A stretch of DNA of 24,415 bases, taken from CAZMUN01 sp964569815. GTDB lineage: Archaea > Iainarchaeota > Iainarchaeia > Iainarchaeales > GCA-2688035. The notes under the pieces were generated by a model, which was given only the letters and a program-made list of their open reading frames with translations, was not told the origin of the DNA and did not search any database. The stretch is from assembly GCA_964569815.1 (NCBI GenBank), contig CAZMUN010000018.1, forward strand, positions 1 to 24,415. Reading direction: 5' to 3'. Positions within the stretch are counted from its first letter, which is position 1; every line of letters begins with the position of its first letter. This document shows, one piece after another, positions 14,162 through 20,588 of this stretch. The position numbers were made by a program, and so were the translations under genes.

Positions 14162-15154
14162 TTAGGAAGCAGGCAGGCTGAAGCAAAAGCTTGTTCCCCT
14201 GCCTCTGCCCTTTGATTTCACCCAAATTTTTCCGCCATGGGCTTGCACAATCTGCTTGCAGATGCTTAAACCCAAACCAGTGCCCTTGGTTTTCCTTGTT
14301 GAAACTTCTTCAAGCCGGGTAAAGGGCTTGAACAGCTTTTTCAAATCCTTTTTTTCAATTCCTTTCCCGCTGTCTTTCACGCAGGCAAACACGTTTTTCC
14401 CTGAACGCCCTGTTTCAATCCATATTTTTCCGCTTGCAGGCGTGAACTTTGTTGCGTTGTCAATAAGGTTAATCAAAACCTCCAAAACCTTGTCCTTGTC
14501 GCATTCAACAACAGTTTCTTTCCCTTTTTTTACCGAAATCTTAACCTTTTTTTCAATGGCTTCTGCTTCAACTGTTGCAACAGCGCTTTCAACCAATTCG
14601 TTCAAATCCTGGGCTTTTTTGTTCAACGAAATTTTGCCGCGCATTGCCCTGCTCACTTCAAGCAAGCTGGTTATCAAATTGTTCAGCCTTTTTATGTTCC
14701 TTTTTATTACTGAAATAGACTCTTTCTGCTTTTGGTTCAAAGGCCCCCATGTGCCTTTTTCAAGCATTTCTGACTGTATGAGCAGCGGCGTCATAGGTGT
14801 CTTTATTTCATGGGAAGCTGTCGCAAGAAACTGTGTTTTCATGACATCCAGTTCCTTCAACTCAACCATGGCCTGCCTCAGCCTTTTAACTGTTCTTCTA
14901 AGCTCTTCTTCGCGTTCCTTCAACTGCTGGTTTTGCTCTTTTGTTTGGGCCATGAGGCCGCGGACGCTTTCAATCATGCTGTTAAAGCCTTGAACAAGCT
15001 CTTCCATTCCGCTTCCTTCAACAACCTTTGCCTGGCAGTCAAAGTTCCCTGCCTTCATTCTCTTAATGCAGTTCATCATCTCGGTAATAGCAGAGCCCAT
15101 AAAAAGCTCTCTTTCCAACCTCAGGTCATTCGGGCCTTTTTTCTCCGCAGCCAT
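14162..15154 (-). CDS. Soluble HAMP-containing sensor histidine kinase
   Basis: The 330-residue protein has a HAMP-like helical segment (residues about 20-66, with AGNFDCQ), a coiled coil at 68-104, a HisKA domain with phospho-acceptor His115 in ATASHEIKTPMTP, and an HATPase_c domain. The N-box is NLIDNATKF at 229-237, G1 is DSGKGIE at 261-267 and G2 is GTGLGLSICK at 291-300. No membrane span or periplasmic sensor domain is present, so the kinase appears cytosolic and its input is unclear. No response regulator is nearby. A TTG-initiated reading from 15172 is possible, but a TATA box at 15178-15185 predicts a start near 15156, which favours the ATG at 15154. Confidence 0.9.
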   Translation of the reverse strand: MAAEKKGPNDLRLERELFMGSAITEMMNCIKRMKAGNFDCQAKVVEGSGMEELVQGFNSMIESVRGLMAQTKEQNQQLKEREEELRRTVKRLRQAMVELKELDVMKTQFLATASHEIKTPMTPLLIQSEMLEKGTWGPLNQKQKESISVIKRNIKRLNNLITSLLEVSRAMRGKISLNKKAQDLNELVESAVATVEAEAIEKKVKISVKKGKETVVECDKDKVLEVLINLIDNATKFTPASGKIWIETGRSGKNVFACVKDSGKGIEKKDLKKLFKPFTRLEEVSTRKTKGTGLGLSICKQIVQAHGGKIWVKSKGRGRGTSFCFSLPAS

Positions 15155-15177
15155 CACGCAAAAATAAGCCAAAACTC

Positions 15178-15185
15178 ATATTTAA
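15178..15185 (-). promoter_or_regulatory. TATA element for the histidine kinase gene
   Basis: The minus strand reads TTAAATAT, centred about 27 bases before the ATG at 15154, supporting a leaderless start there and not at the upstream TTG. Confidence 0.55.
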
Positions 15186-15221
15186 GCGTTGTTTTTCCAT
15201 AGATTTGAATTTTCTCTTGGT

Positions 15222-17177
15222 TTACTTGTCCAAGGCCGGGTTCCAGAACTCGTGAATTGCGTTTTTCAGTTCTCTATTGTTGTTGACCGCCTTTGCATAG
15301 GGCCTCAAGTATGCAGGCAAAGAGTTCCCATAAAATTTTTTGAGGAAAAAGTCAAACTCAAAGCGCTTGTCTGCGAGCACCATTGCTTTTGGGCTTTTTA
15401 GGTCTCTTGTTATCCGACCCATTGATTGAACTGCGTTATCAACTGCTTTTTTGTTAAGCAGTTTTCCGGCATGTTCTTTTCCATACTTTCGTTCCAAATA
15501 GTCTCTCTTGTGCTTAAAGTAAAAATCCGAGTAATCAGGCAAAGGAAGGCCTACAATGATACAGTTTCTTATTTTCCTTGCCTTGTTTGTGCTTCTTGCA
15601 TGTTTTGTTCTTATATTTATTGCATAGGGTTTTTCTGCGTCAAGGTTTGTGCTTTCCTGCCCGTTTGCCATTTCAGGTATTGCTTCAATAAGCTGGTCTG
15701 TTTCAACTTGGTTGCAGCAGCTTACAATCAATGAAGTGTCCTCTGCCAGCAGGGTTTTGACTTTTTCAACATATTTTGGCGCATTCACTTTCCTCTTCTT
15801 GAAAGTAGAGTCTAGTTCAGTGTCTATTAAAAGAATCAGCTTCTTATGGGGCATGTGGTTTAGCTTGAAGACTTTTGTATTTTCTCTGCCCAACCCAAAT
15901 TCTTCCATAAAAAGCCTTTCATCTCCTATCGTTGCAGAAAAAAGGATTGCGCTGTGAAACTGTTTAAGGGTTTCAACTGCTGTCAGCCCGCTTAAAAGCA
16001 GTTCTGATTTCATTTCAAATGGCTTGATGTAAATTCCTTCCTGGGATTTTGGGATAAACGTAAGGTGCTTTTCCGAACCTCTTACCTGGCTTAGCTTTTT
16101 TAGAAAAAGATGTGGCCTAAATTTTGCTTTTTCAGCCCCGTCGCTTGAATCAATGGATTCTGTTACCCTTTTCATGCTGCGGATAATGTCGTCAAAGTTT
16201 ATCTGGCTTGCAAGCCCCTCTTCTTGCAGTGTCTGCTTGAATCCGCTGAGATAATGCCACATTAGTTTTTCAGGCGAAATTGCTCTCTCTGGCGGGAAAT
16301 CCTGAAGAATCTCAACCGTATACTTGGAAAAGTCTTTCAAAAATTGGACATCGGCTTCATTCAAAGTTTTTTTGTCTTCACCAAATTCTTCTTCGTCCTT
16401 AAGGATTCTTCTTGCTTGGCTCACAAGGTCTTTTACTCCCTGAAAGGTAACCTTTGCATGAAGGTTATTGTAGAGCCTGTCAACAAGCGCGTCTGCTTCA
16501 TCGACAAGCAGAACAAAGTCTTTTGCATCAATCAACAGTTTAAGCAATGCAAATATTTCAGTAAAACACCAATTATAATCCAAGACAACGACATCAGCTT
16601 TCTCTACAACATGCTTCATGGTTTCATAAAAGCAAACCCCGTTTTGCCCGCAGATATCCCCAAAAGCCTTGAAAAAACGAGGCTCTTTTTTCATGTCATC
16701 GTCTGGAAAAATTTGCTCTGGTTTGTTAAAGACAAGCGCTTTTGCTTCCGAGATTGCCTTCTTTGCTTTTGGTGAAAGGTCTTTTCCAAAGTAAGTTGAC
16801 CTAAAAAAAGGGCATTCTTTAAATTTTCTCTTCCTCCAGCAGGCCTCATAGCTGAACTGGTTTTTTGGAAACAAAAAACACATTGTAGACTTGGACCTCA
16901 AATCTGCAACCATCAGCTGCTTTTCCTTCTCCTTATTTATTCTTAATGCCTCGGCAATTCCCGCATTTCTTGCAGTGTGAGTCGGAGAAAGCAAAAGCAC
17001 TTTTTTACCTGCTTCAAAGACTGGTGCAAAAGTTGAAATCGTTTTTCCAAAACCACAGTAGGCCTCAACCAACCCAATTTCGCTTTTTTCAACAACGCCT
17101 GAAACAAACTCCATTACTGGAAGCTGCTGGGGCTTGAATTCAGGATAAGGAAAAAAGGACACAAACTTTTCATCCAT
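15222..17177 (-). CDS. XPD/DinG/Rad3-like superfamily 2 DNA helicase with probable Fe-S domain
   Basis: The 651-residue protein has Walker A AYCGFGKT at residues 39-46, motif Ia LLLSPTHTAR at 61-70, motif II VDEAD at 225-229 (DEAD where XPD and DinG usually have DEAH) and motif VI QSMGRITR at 584-591. Between Walker A and motif II are Cys100, Cys113, Cys122, Cys176 and Cys182, the region where XPD-family helicases bind a 4Fe-4S cluster. The family unwinds DNA 5' to 3' in repair, R-loop removal or transcription. The start ATG is supported by a TATA-like CTTTTAATAC at 17201-17210. It is alone between the kinase and the 5S rRNA gene. Whether it is the true XPD orthologue or a DinG-like paralogue is not decidable here. 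Confidence 0.85.
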   Translation of the reverse strand: MDEKFVSFFPYPEFKPQQLPVMEFVSGVVEKSEIGLVEAYCGFGKTISTFAPVFEAGKKVLLLSPTHTARNAGIAEALRINKEKEKQLMVADLRSKSTMCFLFPKNQFSYEACWRKRKFKECPFFRSTYFGKDLSPKAKKAISEAKALVFNKPEQIFPDDDMKKEPRFFKAFGDICGQNGVCFYETMKHVVEKADVVVLDYNWCFTEIFALLKLLIDAKDFVLLVDEADALVDRLYNNLHAKVTFQGVKDLVSQARRILKDEEEFGEDKKTLNEADVQFLKDFSKYTVEILQDFPPERAISPEKLMWHYLSGFKQTLQEEGLASQINFDDIIRSMKRVTESIDSSDGAEKAKFRPHLFLKKLSQVRGSEKHLTFIPKSQEGIYIKPFEMKSELLLSGLTAVETLKQFHSAILFSATIGDERLFMEEFGLGRENTKVFKLNHMPHKKLILLIDTELDSTFKKRKVNAPKYVEKVKTLLAEDTSLIVSCCNQVETDQLIEAIPEMANGQESTNLDAEKPYAINIRTKHARSTNKARKIRNCIIVGLPLPDYSDFYFKHKRDYLERKYGKEHAGKLLNKKAVDNAVQSMGRITRDLKSPKAMVLADKRFEFDFFLKKFYGNSLPAYLRPYAKAVNNNRELKNAIHEFWNPALDK

Positions 17178-17200
17178 TAAAAAAATTAACCGGATAAAAA

Positions 17201-17210
17201 GTATTAAAAG
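17201..17210 (-). promoter_or_regulatory. TATA element for the helicase gene
   Basis: The minus strand reads CTTTTAATAC, centred about 28 bases before the ATG at 17177, which again implies a leaderless mRNA. Confidence 0.5.
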
Positions 17211-17215
17211 ACGGG

Positions 17216-17274
17216 GGAAACGAGGTTTCCACTGATAAAAGAAAACGCAAACCCTGTATGCATTATTTTACAGG
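17216..17274 (-). repeat. Two small hairpins between 5S rRNA and the helicase promoter
   Basis: GGAAAC-GAG-GTTTCC (17216-17230) and CCTGTA-loop-TACAGG (17253-17274) are perfect 6-bp inverted repeats in the spacer after the 5S gene. They may belong to the 5S 3' trailer, act in termination or be chance. Confidence 0.35.
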
Positions 17275-17303
17275 CCACTGCTTTGAGTTTAACAAAAGAA
17301 AGC

Positions 17304-17421
17304 GATTAGCAGCGTCAAGTAGGCTCCAAGCAGCAGCTCAGCGCCAAACTAATCCCTGCAGGTCTTAACTTCCGGGTTCGAAATGGGACCGGGTGTTTCC
17401 CCTGCGGCATGGCCGCTAATC
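17304..17421 (-). rRNA. 5S ribosomal RNA
   Basis: The 118-base minus-strand sequence begins ATTAGCGGCCATGCCGC and ends GACGCTGCTAAT; its two ends pair to form helix I. The internal CCCATTTCGAACCCGGAAG is the universal 5S loop B/helix III region, followed by TTAAGACC and the 3' helix IV/V segment with TTGGAGCC. A TATA box at 17443-17452 is centred 26 bases before the predicted first base. No 16S, 23S or tRNA gene is beside it, so this 5S is transcribed separately from the large rRNAs, as in several archaea. Confidence 0.93.
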
Positions 17422-17442
17422 AAATATAATTGGGTTTAGCAG

Positions 17443-17452
17443 GATTTAAAAA
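17443..17452 (-). promoter_or_regulatory. TATA element for 5S rRNA
   Basis: The minus strand reads TTTTTAAATC, centred at about 17448, 26 bases before the first base of the 5S gene near 17421. Confidence 0.65.
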
Positions 17453-17460
17453 GCTAACTT

Positions 17461-17631
17461 TCAGCGCTTTTTCGTGTACCTGTGGGGCTTTTTTCGCCTG
17501 TTGAATTTTGGCTGCTCTTTGCTTGGGCCGAGGAAATGTGGCTTTCCATGGATTAAAAGCAATTCCGGCTTTTGTTTTCTCCTGTCAAGCCATCTGGCTT
17601 TTTGCCTCAAAAAATTTGCAATCCTGCCCAT
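17461..17631 (-). CDS. Candidate small basic protein, 56 residues, after TBP
   Basis: An ATG at 17631 directly abuts the TBP stop codon (TGA-ATG) and opens a 56-residue frame that ends just before the 5S promoter. The product is very basic and contains RQKARWLDRRKQK, LLIHGKPHFLGP and an Arg/Lys/His-rich end, RRKKPHRYTKKR, resembling a small nucleic-acid- or ribosome-binding protein. I do not recognise a family. Support comes from the exact TBP junction, the coherent composition and the fit between TBP and 5S; against it, it is short and no Shine-Dalgarno site is obvious. It would be co-transcribed with TBP. Confidence 0.5.
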   Translation of the reverse strand: MGRIANFLRQKARWLDRRKQKPELLLIHGKPHFLGPSKEQPKFNRRKKPHRYTKKR

Positions 17632-18204
17632 TCAACGGCCTTGCTTTTTTTTCTTAGAAGCCTTCTTTTTCTTCTTTCCAACAATCAAATCTGATGCAAC
17701 CTTCAAGCCCTTTTTCAGCAGGCTTTCCCTTTTTGCGCCGGCACAAATCATTTTCCCGTTCTTGAACAAGAGCAGCGTCAATTTTGGTTCAGCTATTCTC
17801 AGTATTGCGCCAGGAAACTGCTCTGGTTCATACTCAACGTTGTCAAGCTTCATTGCGGTCTGGAACAAGTCAAGGTTCTGGTTCAAATTTGCTGTAGCAA
17901 CCAAGTTAACGACGTTGTATTTTACTCTGGATTGCACTTTCACTGCTTTTTGGATTCCGTGAATGAGCTTGCTGGCCTTTCTAATCGCTTGGGCGATTTG
18001 CTTTTCGCTGCTTGCCCCGCTGCAAATCACTTTCCCGTTTTTGAACAAAAGCATTGAAACCTTTGGCTCCTTAAGCTTCAGTATAGCGCCGGGGAACTGT
18101 TCCGGTTCGTATTCAATGTTTGGAATGCTTATGGCCAAATTGTACAAATCCAAAGTGGCGTTCAAATTAGAAGAGGCAACAAGGTTCACAATAGTGTACT
18201 TCAA
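17632..18204 (-). CDS. tbp: TATA-binding protein
   Basis: The 190-residue protein has the two direct repeats of the TBP saddle, about residues 3-84 and 96-175. Each contains VNLVA, YEPEQFPGAIL and LLFKNGK followed by a Cys-x-Gly-Ala segment. It nucleates transcription initiation with TFB at the many TATA elements seen in this window. The C-terminal tail (177-190) is lysine-rich, GKKKKKASKKKKQGR, unlike the acidic tails of many archaeal TBPs. The start is a TTG at 18204: an in-frame stop lies three codons upstream and no ATG or GTG precedes repeat 1 in frame. An out-of-frame ATG at 18211 would come into frame if one T of a TTT run were removed. The basic 56-residue frame follows without a gap. 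Confidence 0.95.
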   Translation of the reverse strand: MKYTIVNLVASSNLNATLDLYNLAISIPNIEYEPEQFPGAILKLKEPKVSMLLFKNGKVICSGASSEKQIAQAIRKASKLIHGIQKAVKVQSRVKYNVVNLVATANLNQNLDLFQTAMKLDNVEYEPEQFPGAILRIAEPKLTLLLFKNGKMICAGAKRESLLKKGLKVASDLIVGKKKKKASKKKKQGR

Positions 18205-18251
18205 ACGACATCAACTCCCGCGTTTTCCAAGTCTTTAAAAACTTTAAAAAC

Positions 18252-18261
18252 CCTATATAAA
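18252..18261 (-). promoter_or_regulatory. TATA element for tbp
   Basis: The minus strand reads TTTATATAGG, a strong TATA box that predicts a start site near 18231 and a leader of about 27 bases. That leader contains GGGAG 10 bases before the TTG. Two further AT-rich boxes (TTTTTAAAG) lie between it and the gene. Confidence 0.55.
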
Positions 18262-18277
18262 AAGGCTTAGTAAACAT

Positions 18278-18453
18278 TTAAAAAGGCTTATTTTTCGGCT
18301 TTTTTTTTGTCTTCAGCTTTTCGAGTATTCGCTCTTTCAGGCCAGGGTGTTTCCTCTTTTCTTTTCCTTTTGGGCCCGGGTTTTGGGTTCTTCTGTCAGT
18401 GTCGGACCTTCTTTCTTGAAAAGTGGTGTCCTGGCCTGCCCTGTATTATCCAA
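18278..18453 (-). other. Unexplained short open frames in the TBP-L21e spacer
   Basis: This is the main unassigned part of the 350-base gap between tbp and rpl21e. On the minus strand a TTG at 18453 opens a 38-codon frame (MDNTGQARTPLF..., ending at 18337). A TATA box at 18474-18481 sits about 26 bases upstream, as for leaderless genes here. A second frame, offset by one, stays open to 18278 and encodes a Lys/Arg-rich stretch ending LKERILEKLKTKKK, but has no start codon of its own. A small basic protein with a frameshift, a decayed gene or a non-coding transcript are all possible. I recognise no family. Confidence 0.3.
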
Positions 18454-18473
18454 GAGCTTTCAGGAATGGTAGC

Positions 18474-18502
18474 TATTTAAAGGTTTTCTTTGACTAAATA
18501 TT
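18474..18502 (+). promoter_or_regulatory. AT-rich promoter region upstream of rpl21e
   Basis: TATTTAAA at 18474-18481 and TAAATATT at 18495-18502 are candidate TATA boxes for the plus-strand operon. The second would start transcription near 18525, leaving a leader of about 30 bases with GGGAG before the ATG at 18555. The first is nearly symmetric and could also serve the minus strand. Confidence 0.5.
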
Positions 18503-18554
18503 ACGTTCTTAGACAATTTGCTTAGGGGTAATTGCAGACTGGGAGCGTTGAAAA

Positions 18555-18848
18555 ATGGTTAACAAGAAAGCAAAAGGAAAGCGTGCAAAAACGCGGGCAA
18601 AGCTTAAGAAAAAGACAGGCAAGGCCACAGTCAACGAGCTTTTAAGGCCTTTTGAGGCCGGCTCAAAGGTTCAGATTAACATAAGGCCTGAAATGCATTC
18701 AGGCATGCCTCCCGCAGTCTACCAGGGAACCTATGGCGTTATTGAAAAAAGGCAGGGCTCTGCCTACATAGTGAATGTCAGAAAGGGCGCTTTGGAGAAA
18801 AAGCTTACTGTTACAGGAATTCACTTGAAACAGGAGGCCAAAAAATGA
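18555..18848 (+). CDS. rpl21e: 50S ribosomal protein L21e
   Basis: The 97-residue basic protein matches archaeal/eukaryotic L21e in length and pattern: a Lys/Arg-rich N-terminus (GKRAKTRAKLKKK), then the SH3-like barrel with FEAGSKVQINIRPEMHSGMP at about residues 33-52, YQGTYGVIEKRQGSAY and a hydrophobic strand before a basic end. It is a structural protein of the large subunit. It heads the plus-strand operon and overlaps rpoF by the four bases ATGA, an order (rpl21e-rpoF-DUF655-ksgA) widespread in archaea. GGGAG upstream of the ATG supports the start. Confidence 0.95.
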   Translation: MVNKKAKGKRAKTRAKLKKKTGKATVNELLRPFEAGSKVQINIRPEMHSGMPPAVYQGTYGVIEKRQGSAYIVNVRKGALEKKLTVTGIHLKQEAKK

Positions 18849-19180
18849 TTGGAGAAAAAGTTTTGGACCAAAAGCCAATTGCTTTGGCTGAAGTAAAGCA
18901 ATTGCTTTCGGAAAGGAAAAAAGACAAAGACCTCAGCTATGAGCAGGACATTACTCTTAAGTATGCAAAAAAGTTTTCAAAGCTGAGCTTGACTCAGGCA
19001 AAGAAACTCGTATCCGAATTGAAGGGGATGGGCAATTTGGATGACGAAACAATAGTGAAAATAGTGGATTTTCTTCCAGTGAAAAAGGAAATCCTGCAGC
19101 TGCTTCTTCCAAAAGAAGTTGTTTTGGATGAGGCAAGCATGCAAAAGATAATTGAGCTGTGCAGGAAGCTCAACAAATAG
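18845..19180 (+). CDS. rpoF: DNA-directed RNA polymerase subunit F (Rpb4-like)
   Basis: The 111-residue protein is the archaeal counterpart of Rpb4. Together with subunit E it forms the polymerase stalk, which binds RNA and helps initiation and termination. The start IGEKVLDQKPIALAEVKQLL fits the strand and helix that pack against subunit E. The rest is the HRDC-like helical domain with YEQDITLKYAKKFSKL and NLDDETIVKIVDFLP. The length is normal. It overlaps rpl21e by four bases, and the DUF655 gene follows after 23 bases that include a GAGGAG Shine-Dalgarno-like stretch. Confidence 0.93.
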   Translation: MIGEKVLDQKPIALAEVKQLLSERKKDKDLSYEQDITLKYAKKFSKLSLTQAKKLVSELKGMGNLDDETIVKIVDFLPVKKEILQLLLPKEVVLDEASMQKIIELCRKLNK

Positions 19181-19203
19181 CTTAAAGAGGAGTTGGATTT
19201 GAA

Positions 19204-19773
19204 ATGCCTAACGAGGAACAGGCACTGGTGCTTGACTATTTGCCAAAAGGAAGGCCAAATTCTTTCAAGCCCGAGCCCATAGCCCAGGTTATAGGCAAGC
19301 AGTTTTTTTCATTGCTTGAGGTTGTTCCAAAAGCCGAGCTAAAGGTAATGGAAACCGTTTACGTTGGAAAAGAAGAGCGTGACAAAATAGAGTTCATTAA
19401 AAGAAGAATAAACTATGAACAGCTTACCAGCACGGCTGTAGCAGAGCTGGACAAAGCGGTTGAAAAAATAGTTTTGGAGGATGCACAGCGCTTTCTGGAT
19501 TTTTTCAACAACGCTGCACCCATTACCCTGCGAAGGCACCAGCTTGAGCTTCTTCCGGGAATGGGAAAAAAGCACATGCAGGACATCATCAAGGCAAGAA
19601 CCCAGAAGCCCTTTGATTCATTCGAAGACATAAGCGAAAGAGTCAAGCTTTTGCCTGCGCCACTTAAGACCATTACCAAGAGAATAAGGCTTGAGCTCGA
19701 AGACGATTCACTTAACCATTACCTTTTTGCAAGGCCGCCTGTAAAGGAAAGGCCTAAATTCAGAAGGTTCTAG
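19204..19773 (+). CDS. DUF655 family protein (OB-fold plus helix-hairpin-helix)
   Basis: The 189-residue protein is the conserved archaeal DUF655 gene that nearly always sits between rpoF and ksgA. The N-terminal half (for example ALVLDYLPKGRP at residues 7-18 and KVMETVYVGKEERDKI) looks like a small beta-barrel. The C-terminal half has a helix-hairpin-helix, LLPGMGKKHMQDIIKAR, followed by a second similar unit. These features suggest RNA or DNA binding, probably linked to rRNA maturation or translation; no enzymatic function is established. It ends five bases before ksgA. Confidence 0.92.
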   Translation: MPNEEQALVLDYLPKGRPNSFKPEPIAQVIGKQFFSLLEVVPKAELKVMETVYVGKEERDKIEFIKRRINYEQLTSTAVAELDKAVEKIVLEDAQRFLDFFNNAAPITLRRHQLELLPGMGKKHMQDIIKARTQKPFDSFEDISERVKLLPAPLKTITKRIRLELEDDSLNHYLFARPPVKERPKFRRF

Positions 19774-19778
19774 TAAAA

Positions 19779-20588
19779 ATGCCGCTTTTCGAAGAACTCC
19801 AGAACCTGATGGTAGAATACAGGTTCAGGCCCGACAAAAAACTCGGCCAACACTTTGCAGTAGACCCAAAACTGGTTGAAAAAGCTGTTGGCCTTGCTGA
19901 CTTGAAAAAATCGGACACTGTTTTGGAGATAGGAGCCGGAACAGGCTTTCTCACCCGCGAGCTTTTAAAAAAAGGCCTTGTTGTGGCTTTTGAAATAGAT
20001 GAAACCCTCTGCAGGCTGCTTGAACAAGAGCTTCCAGGCCTTAACATGGTTTGCGGAAACTTTTTGAAAGAGCCTTTGCCTGAATTCAACAAGGTTGTGT
20101 CCTTTCCACCCTATTTCAAAAGCGCGGAAATCGTTTACCGGCTTCTTGAAAAAGATTTTGAAAAAGGCGTACTAGTTTTCCAAAAAGAGTTTGCTGACAA
20201 GCTTGTTGCAGAGCCTGGGTTTGCAGAGTACTGCGCTTTAACAGTGCTTGTAAAGCAAAGGTTTGAAGCAAAGGTCGTGGAACGCGTTAAGTCCAAGAGT
20301 TTTTTTCCAAGGCCAAAAGGAGACAGCTGCATTGTTGTGTTGGAAAGGCACCAAAGAATGCCTTTAGAGGAATACAAAAAATTCGAGCTTTTTGCGAAAA
20401 CGGTTTTCCGGTTCAAAAACAAGAACCTCAAGAATGCGCTGGAAAACTCGGAGCAGTTTCTTGTTCCAAAGATTTTCAAAAACAGGAAAGAGTTTGAAAA
20501 AAAATCCAAGGCCCTTCCCTTGCTGGATGAAAAAGTGAACCTTGTTTCTGTAAAAGAGTTCGTTGAAATATTCAACCAGCTTGCCTAA
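19779..20588 (+). CDS. ksgA: 16S rRNA dimethyladenosine transferase KsgA/Dim1
   Basis: The 269-residue protein dimethylates two adjacent adenosines in the terminal hairpin of 16S rRNA during small-subunit assembly. Signatures are KLGQHFAVDP at residues 21-30, SAM motif I LEIGAGTGFLT at 49-59, acidic Glu72 after strand two, and VFQKEFADKLVAEPG at 133-147. The catalytic motif IV, normally N-(L/I)-P-Y, reads SFPPY at 108-112, with Ser in place of the usual Asn. The rest is well conserved, so the enzyme may still be active or may have shifted mechanism. It ends the rpl21e operon and its stop overlaps the convergent AMP phosphorylase stop. Confidence 0.93.
   Translation: MPLFEELQNLMVEYRFRPDKKLGQHFAVDPKLVEKAVGLADLKKSDTVLEIGAGTGFLTRELLKKGLVVAFEIDETLCRLLEQELPGLNMVCGNFLKEPLPEFNKVVSFPPYFKSAEIVYRLLEKDFEKGVLVFQKEFADKLVAEPGFAEYCALTVLVKQRFEAKVVERVKSKSFFPRPKGDSCIVVLERHQRMPLEEYKKFELFAKTVFRFKNKNLKNALENSEQFLVPKIFKNRKEFEKKSKALPLLDEKVNLVSVKEFVEIFNQLA

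Noticed and set aside
14256..14993. A 245-codon open frame on the plus strand
   Set aside because: It is antisense to the histidine kinase catalytic domains; its Ser/Phe-rich composition is the usual mirror of a Lys/Glu-rich gene.
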